Source: Pelotomaculum propionicicum
GTDB lineage: Bacteria; Bacillota; Desulfotomaculia; Desulfotomaculales; Pelotomaculaceae
DNA length: 48,202 bases
Assembly: GCF_004369225.1 (NCBI RefSeq)
Contig: NZ_QFFZ01000027.1
Location: 1 to 48,202, forward strand
Direction of reading: 5' to 3'
In this document: one piece after another, positions 22,040 to 30,956 of the stretch
Position numbering within the stretch: the stretch's first letter is position 1
How the letters are laid out: each line of letters begins with the position of its first letter
Notes under the pieces: generated by a model
What the model saw: only the letters and a program-made list of their open reading frames with translations
Told to the model about the DNA's origin: nothing
The model's database searches: none
Made by a program: the position numbers and the translations under genes

Positions 22040-24841
22040 TTGTATAGCAATAGTAAAAGAACTATTAAAAAAATGGGCTTGCTGCTTGTTGGTATAATGA
22101 TTGTAACATCATTTATATCACTAGTTAATATCAATACGGCAGAGGCGGCAAGTTCACCGGCAGATAGCGCCGTGCAGTTTCTCTATAACGATTATGCCGA
22201 TAAAGGGATAAATAATTCCGATGCCGGGGTGGGTTCCTACGCCCTTTATGTTTTAACCCAAGCAGGTGTTGATGTAAGTACATGGATGTATACCGGGGTT
22301 TGTCTTAAAGATGCGGTGATAAACGCGGCAAATGATGATATATCAAACGCTTCAGACCCGTCCATAGTTTCCGCTAAGCTTCTCGGCCAGGACCTGGCAG
22401 CTATGAAGGCACTGGGTCAAAGTGATCTAGCCGTCCAGATAGAACAGATATTGCAACACAGACAGAGCAGTACAGGATTTGATACGGGAGACTACAGCAT
22501 TTTCAGCAATTTAGCGGCCTATGATCTTTTAGGCAGGGCGGACTCGATCAGTGTTATAAATACAGTCTACGCAAAGGACTACATTTTAGGGACACAAAAC
22601 CAAACAATTGGTGACCCTGCTTATGGAAGCTGGGGGTGCACATGGGAGAACAATTATTACGCTGATTTCATGGCTACTGCCGCTGCAGTGCGGGCTCTTA
22701 ATTATCTGGATCCCAATAAAAGTGATGTTTTAATACAAGATGCGATCAATAACGGTCTAAACTGGATGAAAGACCAACAACAAGCCGACGGCAGCTTTTT
22801 GGCCGGTATGGACGATCCTACCATCGACACCTCGGAAGTGATTGTAACTTTAAAGACCTGCGGTATGGATCCTGCCGCCTGGAAGAGCAGCGGCGGGAAG
22901 AGTGCTGTTGACTATTTGATGAACAATGCTCTTAATGACGACGGGAGCTTTGGCACGTCAGGAAACGCTATGTGCGCTACCTGGGCACTCTGCGCCTATA
23001 ATTCACTGGATGAGCATACTGTATGGCGCCTTTACCTTGACCCATCCAGTACGACCTTAAATGTAGGCGGTACAGTGCAGTTATCGGCGTTCTGGCAGAA
23101 TGCGGACGGGACTGCTGACGTATCGCTGGATGCGCAGTGGTCCGCGGCCGACAGCAGCATTGTTTCAGTTGACAGTAGCGGCCTGGTCACCGCTCTAAGA
23201 GCAGGTCAGACGGAAGTCTATGCTGTTTATGGCGGGCTCACGGCTTCAGCCAGTGTGACCGTAAATTCTGGCGTAGGCGGAACGGCAAAGACTGTGGGTC
23301 TGGCCGTGGTGGGTATGAACGGCGAACTTTTATATGGCCCTTCTAATCATGTAAGGGTGGCCGAAACAAATAGATGGGGTTTTACTGTTTTGGGTGCACT
23401 GGATGCCTCTGGTATTGATTACCATACCTCCACCTGGGCTTGGGGTATTTTGGTGGATTCAATCGGTGGACAGGCTAACAGCGGGATGGCCGGGTGGATG
23501 TATGCCGTTAACGGGCAAATCGCCAGTACAAGTCCTGAAAATTGTAGTATTAATGATCGCGACAAGATCATCTGGTATTATTCTACAAGCATGGACCAGG
23601 AGCCTCCCAATTGGAACGACCTGGTGTCCGGGAATATCATCGTTGTCCAACTTCCTGACCCGGTGAGCGATACTGCCTTAAATACTGCCATTCAAAAAGC
23701 CAGATCCACCGGCCTGGTTGCCTTAATGGCTGATAAAGCACAAAACTTACTGGCTCTGTCAAACGAACAACTGACTAAAATATTGAATACAGGCAAGCCA
23801 CTGGCTGTTACCGTTCAGGGAGTGCAGTTTATTCTATCTCCAGACAGCCTCAAAGTTCCGGAGATAATGGCTGCAAGTACAGCCCAACTGCAGCTGACAG
23901 TCCAGAAAGTAAGCAGCGGCGATGCTCAAAATCTGGTTGAGCCCTTTGCCGACAAATTTAAACTGGCAGGCGATGTTTACGAGTTAAACGTGCTGGTGGT
24001 AAATAAAAAAGGTAAGCAGATAAGTATTGAACAATTTCCTGACTGCAAGGTGCTGTTGCCGGTGCCTGAGTCGTTACGGGAAGCGGCAGCAGCCGGCGAG
24101 GTCATGGCTTACCGGTACAATGAAAACAGCAAGGTGTGGGAAAAAGTGGTCGGCACATACGACACAACTAGCGGCATTATCAGCTTTAAAACCGAACATT
24201 TCAGCAAATATGCCTTGCTGGAGACTGTTTCCCCGCCAGAGGAGAAGAATAATTTCGAGGAGAAGATTACTTTCAAGGATATCACCGGGCACTGGGCGCA
24301 AAAGGAAATTGAGTTCATGGCTGCGAAAGGATACATGGCCGGTATAGGCGACAATAAATTCGCAGTCGAGGCCACAGTCACCCGGGCCGAATTCGCGGCC
24401 ATCCTGGCTCGTATGGCCGGCCTGACGGCCAACCCTGGCGGGACGGACCTCTTTAGCGACGTGCCTGCTGGCGCCTGGTACCGGGGCGCGGTAGGCGCTG
24501 TAGTCAGTGCCGGCCTGGTCTACGGGACGTCTGAAAACAGCTTTGCGCCGGACGATCCGATCACCCGCGAGCAGATGGCGGCCATGATAGCCCGGTATAT
24601 GGTAAAGAACGGCCTGGACTTGACCATCAGTGACGCTGATGCGGTTCAATTACTGGCCGGCTTTAGCGATGCCGCCGATGTCTTCCCCTGGGCGCGCACA
24701 TCCGTGGCCCTGATGACCAGGGAGCGGTTAATGGCCGGCCGAGAAAGCGGCCAGTTCGTGCCGAAGGGCAATACTACCCGGGCGGAAGCCGCGGTAGTGC
24801 TTTACCGGGTGCTGCAAAAATTACCTCAGTTAGGAAAATAA
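22040..24841 (+). CDS. S-layer-anchored transcobalamin-like surface protein (alpha/alpha barrel, Ig-like, DUF4430, three SLH)
   Basis: The 933-residue protein starts with a signal peptide (1-36, ending AEA). An alpha/alpha-barrel, prenyltransferase-like repeat region follows (about 40-335; WMKDQQQADGSF, NNALNDDGSFGTSG), then a BIG2 Ig-like domain (about 340-410). Next is a DUF4430 domain (about 418-530; RWGFTVLGALDASG, GGQANSGMAGWMYAVNG, IIWYYS), a linker region and three SLH repeats (about 745-930) for cell-wall attachment. An alpha/alpha barrel plus DUF4430 is the architecture of eukaryotic intrinsic factor and transcobalamin, where the two domains clamp cobalamin. The start is TTG, 7 bp after GGGGAGGA. 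With the ECF transporter downstream it is probably a corrinoid-capturing surface protein; ligand inferred from fold and context. Confidence 0.82.
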   Translation: MYSNSKRTIKKMGLLLVGIMIVTSFISLVNINTAEAASSPADSAVQFLYNDYADKGINNSDAGVGSYALYVLTQAGVDVSTWMYTGVCLKDAVINAANDDISNASDPSIVSAKLLGQDLAAMKALGQSDLAVQIEQILQHRQSSTGFDTGDYSIFSNLAAYDLLGRADSISVINTVYAKDYILGTQNQTIGDPAYGSWGCTWENNYYADFMATAAAVRALNYLDPNKSDVLIQDAINNGLNWMKDQQQADGSFLAGMDDPTIDTSEVIVTLKTCGMDPAAWKSSGGKSAVDYLMNNALNDDGSFGTSGNAMCATWALCAYNSLDEHTVWRLYLDPSSTTLNVGGTVQLSAFWQNADGTADVSLDAQWSAADSSIVSVDSSGLVTALRAGQTEVYAVYGGLTASASVTVNSGVGGTAKTVGLAVVGMNGELLYGPSNHVRVAETNRWGFTVLGALDASGIDYHTSTWAWGILVDSIGGQANSGMAGWMYAVNGQIASTSPENCSINDRDKIIWYYSTSMDQEPPNWNDLVSGNIIVVQLPDPVSDTALNTAIQKARSTGLVALMADKAQNLLALSNEQLTKILNTGKPLAVTVQGVQFILSPDSLKVPEIMAASTAQLQLTVQKVSSGDAQNLVEPFADKFKLAGDVYELNVLVVNKKGKQISIEQFPDCKVLLPVPESLREAAAAGEVMAYRYNENSKVWEKVVGTYDTTSGIISFKTEHFSKYALLETVSPPEEKNNFEEKITFKDITGHWAQKEIEFMAAKGYMAGIGDNKFAVEATVTRAEFAAILARMAGLTANPGGTDLFSDVPAGAWYRGAVGAVVSAGLVYGTSENSFAPDDPITREQMAAMIARYMVKNGLDLTISDADAVQLLAGFSDAADVFPWARTSVALMTRERLMAGRESGQFVPKGNTTRAEAAVVLYRVLQKLPQLGK

Positions 24842-24876
24842 ACATATTTTGAGCTATTAAGATCCTGTTTTTACGT

Positions 24877-24900
24877 GGGAGCGGGTATCATCCCGCTCCC
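24877..24900. repeat. Perfect GC-rich inverted repeat in the spacer
   Basis: GGGAGCGGG (24877-24885) and CCCGCTCCC (24892-24900) form a 9-bp hairpin with a 6-nt loop after the surface protein gene. No T-tract follows, so it is more likely an mRNA-end stabiliser or weak terminator than a full stop. Confidence 0.55.
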
Positions 24901-25020
24901 GCCTGGTGTTATCAAAAACAGCTTGTATACAAAAGTTCATGGCAGTTGGATCAGAGTATGAGAAATGCTTTGTGTTGCCTATCGGTTTATTTTGAATCAT
25001 TATTTTTATGAGGTGGTTTG

Positions 25021-25752
25021 ATGAAGCGAAAACTCATTTATTTTATTGCTTTGCTGATCATTCTGGCCGTGTCGGTCGGGCCGGCGCTTTATATGCACAA
25101 AGTATTTAGCTCCAACCAGCAGTATAAGCAGGCGGAAAACACCGGCATTAATGCCAAAGAACAGGGCGGCGCGGCAAACCAGAATCAGCCCGCCGCCGGA
25201 GCGGGGCAAATTTCTCCCGAATCGGATAAAGGCCTGCCTGATACTGAAGCAAAGCAAGGCGATCCGGCGCCACAGCAACAGGCCGCCGCGTCAAGCGTCG
25301 CTTCCCGGGAAAGTACTGCGTCTGCCCCTTCGGGTGATACCGTAGCAGTTACGGCGTCTGCCCCTTCGGGTGATGCCGCGACAGTTACGTCGCCTGCAGT
25401 ATCGCCTGAGAGCGGCTGCACGGTATGGATTGCCGTAGTAGGGAAAAACGGCGGGCAGCTTTTTCAGGCCGGACAGGTTGTTGTGAAAAAGGACAATAAA
25501 TGGGGGATTACCGCCCTGGGCGCCCTTGACGCAACCGGCCTCTCCTACACCACTATGCCGACCTGGCCTGATTTTGTTTCCTCCGTCAGCGGGCAGGCCA
25601 ACAGCGGCGTGTCGGGCTGGATGTATTCGGTGAACGGCGACGTCCCCATGCATATGGCCGACAAGCACCCGGTGAAGGCCGGGGACAAGGTGATCTGGTG
25701 GTACAGCGACAGCATGGAACAGCCCCAGCCGCAATGGGATGATCTGATTTAA
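25021..25752 (+). CDS. Membrane-anchored DUF4430 protein, probable corrinoid-binding component
   Basis: The 243-residue protein has an N-terminal membrane anchor or signal (IYFIALLIILAVSVGPALY). A low-complexity Ala/Ser/Pro/Gln linker follows (about 35-130), then a single DUF4430 domain (about 135-243; KWGITALGALDATG, GQANSGVSGWMYSVNG, VIWWYS). It is the transcobalamin beta-domain without the barrel, tethered to the outer membrane face by a spacer. It could hand corrinoid from the S-layer protein to the ECF transporter that follows. Start: ATG 25021 after GAGGTGG; a TTG at 25018 is in frame. Confidence 0.75.
   Translation: MKRKLIYFIALLIILAVSVGPALYMHKVFSSNQQYKQAENTGINAKEQGGAANQNQPAAGAGQISPESDKGLPDTEAKQGDPAPQQQAAASSVASRESTASAPSGDTVAVTASAPSGDAATVTSPAVSPESGCTVWIAVVGKNGGQLFQAGQVVVKKDNKWGITALGALDATGLSYTTMPTWPDFVSSVSGQANSGVSGWMYSVNGDVPMHMADKHPVKAGDKVIWWYSDSMEQPQPQWDDLI
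25318..25389 (+). repeat. 36-bp tandem duplication within the linker of the DUF4430 protein
   Basis: Two units (25318-25353 and 25354-25389) each begin GCGTCTGCCCCTTCGGGTGA and encode ASAPSGD plus five variable residues. The duplication lengthens the low-complexity spacer by 12 residues and keeps the frame. Confidence 0.75.
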
Positions 25753-25776
25753 TATACAGTAAAGGGGCGGCGGATT

Positions 25777-26706
25777 ATGTTCGACAAGCTGTTTTACCAG
25801 GACAAAGGGCTTTTCTTGCAGAGTTTTCACCCTGCCGCTGTCCTGGCGTACCTTTTTGTGCTCCTTTTGCTGAGCCTGCTTTACGACAACCCCATCTACC
25901 TATTGTCCCTGCTGCTCCTGCTGGTCCTTTTAATCAAGGGAGTGGACGGCATGGAGGCCTGGGAGGGGTTTTTTAAGGCGGGAGTTTTTTTGATGCTCGT
26001 CGTTATGATCGTCAACCCGCTGGTGATCAGGGCCGGCGCAACGATCATCTGGCACGGCCCGGTTTTGCCTTTTCTGGGCAGGCTGGACATATCAATGGAG
26101 GCCGTGTATTTTGGAGCCGTGTCCGGCCTCAGGCTGCTGGTGATCATGAGCATATTTTGCCTTTACAACCTGATGGTCAACCCGGACAATATGCTGAACC
26201 TCTTTTCCGGGGCGGCCGGCAAATCGGTGCTGTTGGTGGCCCTGGCCACGCGGATGTTTCCCACCATGGTCAGGGACCTGAAGCGGATAAAGGAAGTGCT
26301 GCAGTTTCGCGGCGTTGATTTCGACGAGGGCGGCCTGTGGGAGAGAGTGAAAAAATACTCCGGACTTTACAATGTCATGCTGCTTTCCTCCCTGGAGGAT
26401 TCCATGGAGATAGCCGAATCCATGCAAGCCAGGGCTTACGGCAGCGGCAGGCGCTCGGTTTACAGCCGGAACCTGCTGCGGCCCAGGGATTACCTCAGCA
26501 TCGGAGGCAGCCTGCTGGCTCTGTCTGCCGCGACCTGGGGGCTGCTGAACGGGTGCGGGCGCTACTCCTTTTACCCGGTGGCGGACGTCCTGATCAGTGA
26601 CAGCTCGACGCCGGCCGCCCTGGTTGTTGTGCTTTTTTACCTGTCTGTACCGCTTATATTGAGCGAGGGGTGGAAGTATTGCCGCTTTATAAAGTCGAAA
26701 ATCTGA
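25777..26706 (+). CDS. ECF transporter transmembrane (T) component, CbiQ/EcfT-like
   Basis: This 309-residue membrane protein has about six helices and the coupling segments of EcfT/CbiQ (RRIKEVLQFRGVDFDE-type LKRIKEVLQFRGVD near 170 and SMQARAYGSGRRS near 215, equivalent to the Ala-Arg-Gly motifs). It joins the double ATPase and S component downstream into a complete vitamin transporter. The ATG follows AAGGGGCGG. Confidence 0.88.
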   Translation: MFDKLFYQDKGLFLQSFHPAAVLAYLFVLLLLSLLYDNPIYLLSLLLLLVLLIKGVDGMEAWEGFFKAGVFLMLVVMIVNPLVIRAGATIIWHGPVLPFLGRLDISMEAVYFGAVSGLRLLVIMSIFCLYNLMVNPDNMLNLFSGAAGKSVLLVALATRMFPTMVRDLKRIKEVLQFRGVDFDEGGLWERVKKYSGLYNVMLLSSLEDSMEIAESMQARAYGSGRRSVYSRNLLRPRDYLSIGGSLLALSAATWGLLNGCGRYSFYPVADVLISDSSTPAALVVVLFYLSVPLILSEGWKYCRFIKSKI

Positions 26707-28391
26707 CCTATTTTTATCCCGAAGCTGAAAAAGCCGCGCTGAGTGATATCAGCCTGGAGATCGGGGAGGGGGAATTCATCCTGGTGTCGGGCTGCTCCGG
26801 ATCTGGCAAGTCCTCGCTGGCCAGAGCGCTGGCGGGCTTGATCCCGGATTCTTACGGGGGACGGATTGGCGGGAAGGTTTATTTTCAGGGGCGGGACATC
26901 AGGGCAATGGACCGCAGGAAGCTGGCCAGGGAAGTGGGCATGGTCTTCCAGGACCCGGAAAAGCAGATTGTGCAGACCCATGTCGAGGCGGAAATCGCCT
27001 TCGGCCTGGAGAACCTGGGGCTGGAAAACAAAGAGATGCAGCGCCGGGTGGCCGAGGTGGTCTGCTTCATGAACCTGGAGCAGATCAGGGGGGCCTGCAC
27101 GGCCAATCTTTCCGGCGGCCAGAAGCAGAAGCTGGCGCTGGCTTCCGTCCTGGCCATGCAGCCGCACGTGCTGGTCCTGGACGAGCCAACTTCCCAGTTG
27201 GACCCTGTTTCGGCGGAAGACATTCTGAACCTGGTTAAGCGGCTGAACGAGGAAATGGGCTTCACGGTGATCATGATCGAGCAGCGGCTGGAGCGGTGTT
27301 ACCACCTGGCGGACCGGGTTTTATTGATGGAAAAAGGAAGAATTGCCTGTGACGGGAGCGCCCGGAAGGTAGCCCGCAGCGCTATAAAGAGAGGCATGCC
27401 CTTTGTGCCGCCGGTGGCCAGGTTTTTTGCCGGCCTGGAAGTGCCGTCCGTGCCGCTGACGGTCAAGGAGGGCAGGAAAATGCTGCGTTCCTTTATCAGA
27501 AATATAAATCCCGGTGAGGAGAGACAAGATGTCCTGCGCCATGGAGGCGGCCTCAGCGCGCACGCGCCTGAACGAAAAAGCGCGGTCAGACTCAAAAACC
27601 TGTGGTTCACTTATCCGGGCGGGCAGGAGGTTCTGAAAGACGTAAGTATTGATATCAAAGAGGGTGAATTTGTTGCCATCCTGGGTGAAAACGGCGCGGG
27701 CAAGTCAACGATGCTCAGGCAGTTAACCGGCATGCTCAGGCCGGACCGGGGCACAGTCGAGGTCCTGGGGAGAGACGTCGGCAGGAACGGGTTCAAAGAG
27801 ATCAGAAGGCACACCGCCTACCTCTCCCAGAACCCCAACGACTACCTCTTCCAGGACACGGTGGAGGACGAGCTGCTCTTTACCTTAAAAAATTTCGGAC
27901 TTAAAGATAAATCCGCTGTTGATGAAATGCTGGAAAGATTCCACCTGACGCGGTACCGCCGGGTAAACCCGCGGGACCTGAGCAGCGGCGAGAGGCAGAG
28001 GGTCGCCCTGGCGTCGGTGCTGGTCACGGCTCCCGGTCTGATCATCCTGGACGAGCCGACCAGGGGAGTTGATTTCCGCCTGAAGGCGGAAATGGGCAGG
28101 TTTTTGCAGCAGGAGGCGGAAAAAGGCCGTACGGTGATCGTAGTGACCCACGATGTGGAGTTTGCCGCCGAATACGCCGCCCGGGCGGTGATGATGTTCT
28201 CCGGCAGGGTGGTCAGCGACGGCGGGAAGCACGAGGTGCTGGGCAAATCAGTCTTTTATTCTCCCCAGTTGGCTAAAATGTGCCGGGGCATCTGTGACGG
28301 TGTGCTCACTTTCAGCGAGGCGCGGGACAGGATCTATCCCCTTGTCACAGGCGGCGCGGTCGCGGATGAAAAACCGGGGGTGAAGATGTGA
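26679..28391 (+). CDS. ECF transporter ATPase with two fused ABC domains
   Basis: This fused EcfA-EcfA' protein energises the ECF transporter. Domain 1 (about 1-235) has GCSGSGKSS, FQDPEKQIV, LSGGQKQK and VLDEPTSQLDP; domain 2 (about 305-520) has GENGAGKST, LSQNPNDYLF, LSSGERQR and ILDEPTRGVD. Both halves look catalytically intact. I prefer the TTG at 26679, 5 bp after GAGGGGTGG; the GTG at 26670 lies inside that binding site. The gene overlaps the T-component stop, and its own stop overlaps the S-component start. Confidence 0.9.
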   Translation: MPLYKVENLTYFYPEAEKAALSDISLEIGEGEFILVSGCSGSGKSSLARALAGLIPDSYGGRIGGKVYFQGRDIRAMDRRKLAREVGMVFQDPEKQIVQTHVEAEIAFGLENLGLENKEMQRRVAEVVCFMNLEQIRGACTANLSGGQKQKLALASVLAMQPHVLVLDEPTSQLDPVSAEDILNLVKRLNEEMGFTVIMIEQRLERCYHLADRVLLMEKGRIACDGSARKVARSAIKRGMPFVPPVARFFAGLEVPSVPLTVKEGRKMLRSFIRNINPGEERQDVLRHGGGLSAHAPERKSAVRLKNLWFTYPGGQEVLKDVSIDIKEGEFVAILGENGAGKSTMLRQLTGMLRPDRGTVEVLGRDVGRNGFKEIRRHTAYLSQNPNDYLFQDTVEDELLFTLKNFGLKDKSAVDEMLERFHLTRYRRVNPRDLSSGERQRVALASVLVTAPGLIILDEPTRGVDFRLKAEMGRFLQQEAEKGRTVIVVTHDVEFAAEYAARAVMMFSGRVVSDGGKHEVLGKSVFYSPQLAKMCRGICDGVLTFSEARDRIYPLVTGGAVADEKPGVKM

Positions 28392-29017
28392 TGGGAACCA
28401 ACTGGGGCCTTTACATAACTATGGCCGGCATTTTCTCTGTCGCTTTGCTCATGCTGGGGATGGAGAAAAAAGCCGGCCTGAACGCGCGGCAGGTGTCGCT
28501 CATCGCCATGCTGGCCGCGTTTTGCGCCGCGGGCAGAGCGGTGACCGGCGTGGCCCTGCTCTTTCTGCAGCCCACCATGTTTTTGGTGGAGATAACCGGG
28601 TTCGTGTTCGGCGCGCGGGCCGGCTTTTTTGTAGGCGCGATGACGCCGTTGATTTCCAATTTTTTTATGGGCCAGGGGCCATGGACGCCCTGGCAGATGA
28701 TCTGCTGGGGTCTGGTGGGCATGTCCGGGGCGGCGGTCAGGCGTTTGTTTCCCCATGCGGGATATAAAACTATCACAGTGCTTTGTTTTATCTGGGGCTA
28801 CCTTTACGGCGCCGTCATGGACGTCTGGCAGTGGAGCGTTTTTACCGGCCCGCTGTGCTTCAAGTCATATTTTCTTCTCTGGGTGGCCGGTTTCAGTTTT
28901 GATTCCCTGCGCGCCGCGGGCAACCTGCTCTTTTGCGCCGCGCTGGGCAGCCAGAGTATTAAAATACTGCGGTACTTTCATAAAAAAATGGACGTCCGGT
29001 ACCTGGAAAATATATAA
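28391..29017 (+). CDS. ECF transporter S component, probably for cobalamin (CbrT-like)
   Basis: This 208-residue, six-helix substrate-binding membrane protein has the S-component pattern: SLIAMLAAFCAAGRAVTG, the FVFGARAGFFVGAMTPLISNFFMGQGPWTPWQM segment, and a late helix with KSYFLLWVAGFSFDSLRAAGN. Similar S components occur next to cobalamin riboswitches and are called CbrT. Cobalamin or a corrinoid is the likely substrate from context with the DUF4430 proteins and cobO. ATG 28391 overlaps the ATPase TGA (TGATG). Confidence 0.82.
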   Translation: MGTNWGLYITMAGIFSVALLMLGMEKKAGLNARQVSLIAMLAAFCAAGRAVTGVALLFLQPTMFLVEITGFVFGARAGFFVGAMTPLISNFFMGQGPWTPWQMICWGLVGMSGAAVRRLFPHAGYKTITVLCFIWGYLYGAVMDVWQWSVFTGPLCFKSYFLLWVAGFSFDSLRAAGNLLFCAALGSQSIKILRYFHKKMDVRYLENI

Positions 29018-29032
29018 GGGGGCAAGAATTAC

Positions 29033-30331
29033 TTGAAGATAATAAAAATGCTGCTGTTCTTGCTGGCCTCATTGTTCCTCTGCCCCATGGCGGGTGTGTC
29101 TGCCGCTGAGCAGGCGGGGGCCGCCGGGACTGACGCCCCTCCGGTGGAGTGGTCTTACACCTTTGCACGGGGAGAGGGCCATTTTGTCGAGCAGACAGGG
29201 GACGGGGGCCTGGTTATGACCGGCTGGGTTGATTCAGGCGGGGCAGGCTCCGACGTCTTCCTCGCCAGGTATGACCGTGCCGGCAGCAGATTGTGGCTCC
29301 GTACTTACCGGGGCAACGGTTACAGTGACGGCCACTGCGTCAGGGAGGTCAGCGGCGGCGGTTTCATCGTTGTGGGTGAAACGAAGTCCAGGGACGCGTA
29401 CGACCATGACGTGTACGTGGTGCGGACGGACGGCAAGGGCGTGCCTTTATGGGAAAAAGTGTTCGGCGGGGCGCGCTGTGATTATGCCTGGTCAGTCCGG
29501 CAGACGGGAGACGGCGGCTTCATACTTGCCGGGGGGACGGAGTCTTTCGGCGCGGGGATATACGACGTTTACCTGGTCAAATTAGATGCCGCCGGCAACA
29601 CGATCTGGGAAAAAACATACGGCGGGACAGCTTCCGACTGCGGCTACGCCGTGCTGCAGCTTAACGACGGGGGATACCTCATCGCGGGGAACACGGAGTC
29701 CTTCGGCGCGGGCAATCTTGATGTGTATCTCCTGAAGACGGACAGCGACGGGAATATAGCCTGGCAGAAAACATACGGCGGCGAAGGTTCGGACTACGGC
29801 TGGTCTTTGGTGAAAGCCGGCGACGGCGGATATTTAATCGCCGGGGAGAAGGAAATCACCGTCAACCTGGGCGGAGTATTCGCGGCTTATCTGATAAAAG
29901 TCGGCCCTGAAGGAAATGAGCTTTGGCAAAACACATATGGGGACACGCGCGGCAGTTCGTTTTATGACGCCGGTCAGGTGACAGGTGGCGGTTATATCCT
30001 TACGGGTAAAAAAGAGTCCGCCGGGGGCGGTTACGGACTTTATGTGGTTAAAACAAATAAAAACGGTGACCCTGTTTGGGAGAAAACAATAGAGGGCGCC
30101 GGCTCCAACAGCGGTTACGCTGTTGCCCAAAACCGGGACGGCGCCTATGTCGTGGCGGGGAAAAAAGGAATTGAAAAGAGTGCCGGCAGCGAAGTATTGC
30201 TGTTAAAATTGAAAGCAGAAAGCAAATCTAATGGCGCACTGCTGTGGCCGGCCGGCGCTGCCGCTGTTATGTTTGCCGGAGTTCTGCTTTGTACCCGGAG
30301 GTATTTGTCCCAAAAAGGCCGGGCTTATTAA
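29033..30331 (+). CDS. Exported beta-propeller-like repeat protein with C-terminal membrane anchor
   Basis: The 432-residue protein has a signal peptide (1-25) and about seven repeats of roughly 50 residues. Each repeat holds DGG-(Y/F)-I-(L/I)-(A/T)-G, a V-Y-L-(V/L)-K segment and a G-N-x-x-W-x-K-T-(Y/F)-GG segment. A transmembrane helix and basic tail follow (LWPAGAAAVMFAGVLLCTRR). The repeats suggest a beta-propeller with one blade per repeat, displayed outside the membrane. Its role is unknown. Its position, 15 bp after the S component and just before cobO, suggests a part in corrinoid binding or stabilising the surface assembly. Start: TTG 29033 after AGGGGG. Confidence 0.7.
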   Translation: MKIIKMLLFLLASLFLCPMAGVSAAEQAGAAGTDAPPVEWSYTFARGEGHFVEQTGDGGLVMTGWVDSGGAGSDVFLARYDRAGSRLWLRTYRGNGYSDGHCVREVSGGGFIVVGETKSRDAYDHDVYVVRTDGKGVPLWEKVFGGARCDYAWSVRQTGDGGFILAGGTESFGAGIYDVYLVKLDAAGNTIWEKTYGGTASDCGYAVLQLNDGGYLIAGNTESFGAGNLDVYLLKTDSDGNIAWQKTYGGEGSDYGWSLVKAGDGGYLIAGEKEITVNLGGVFAAYLIKVGPEGNELWQNTYGDTRGSSFYDAGQVTGGGYILTGKKESAGGGYGLYVVKTNKNGDPVWEKTIEGAGSNSGYAVAQNRDGAYVVAGKKGIEKSAGSEVLLLKLKAESKSNGALLWPAGAAAVMFAGVLLCTRRYLSQKGRAY

Positions 30332-30381
30332 AAGAAATTTCAATATAAAAGAGGCAAAAACCTGTAAAAGGAGGCAGTTAA

Positions 30382-30921
30382 ATGAACAAGGAGCATGTAA
30401 AAAAGGGGTGGGTCCAGGTCTATACCGGCAACTGCAAGGGCAAGACCACGGCTTCCCTGGGCCTTGCTTTCCGGGCCATGGGGCGGGGTATGAAGACTTA
30501 CGTGGGCCAGTTCATGAAAGGGCAGAAATACTCCGAGCTGAAATCAGCGGAGATGTGCCAACCCTACATCACCATCGAGCAATACGGCAAAGACACATTT
30601 ATTCACGTGAAAAACCCGCCGGAGGCGGAGGACGTGCAGATGGCGCGGGAAGGCCTGGCCAGGGCCAAAAAAGCGATGCTTTCCGGTGAATACGATATCG
30701 TTGTTTTTGATGAAATCAACACAGCCCATTTCTTCAACCTCATCACCACTGAAGAAATGCTGGAGGTGATCAGGTCCAAGCCGGACGGGGTGGAAGTAAT
30801 ATTCACCGGCAGGTACGCTCCGAAGGAAGTCATAAACGCGGCGGATCTGGTAACAGAGATGGTGGAAATAAAGCATTATTATGAAAAAGGTGTGCCTGCC
30901 AGGGACGGAATCGAACGTTAA
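30382..30921 (+). CDS. cobO: Corrinoid adenosyltransferase, CobO/BtuR type
   Basis: CobO transfers the adenosyl group of ATP to the cobalt of a reduced corrinoid, making adenosylcobamide precursors in the cytoplasm. The 179-residue protein has the P-loop GNCKGKTT (16-23), the DEINTAHF segment and VIFTGRYAPKEVINAADLVTEM, as in CobO. The ATG is 6 bp after AAAGGAGG. It is the natural acceptor for corrinoids imported by the ECF system upstream or salvaged by CbiZ downstream. It leads into the nitrogenase-like genes with a 35-bp gap. Confidence 0.93.
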   Translation: MNKEHVKKGWVQVYTGNCKGKTTASLGLAFRAMGRGMKTYVGQFMKGQKYSELKSAEMCQPYITIEQYGKDTFIHVKNPPEAEDVQMAREGLARAKKAMLSGEYDIVVFDEINTAHFFNLITTEEMLEVIRSKPDGVEVIFTGRYAPKEVINAADLVTEMVEIKHYYEKGVPARDGIER

Positions 30922-30956
30922 ACGGTTAAAAGATTTGATGGTGGACTATACGGGAT

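Noticed and set aside
28334-28756. 140-codon minus-strand frame over the ECF S component
   Set aside because: Low-complexity His/Gly/Arg-rich shadow of the membrane protein frame.
29033-30331. Repeat array at DNA level (CRISPR-like or minisatellite)
   Set aside because: The roughly 150-bp periodicity comes from protein repeats of about 50 residues with diverged DNA; there are no identical spaced repeats.
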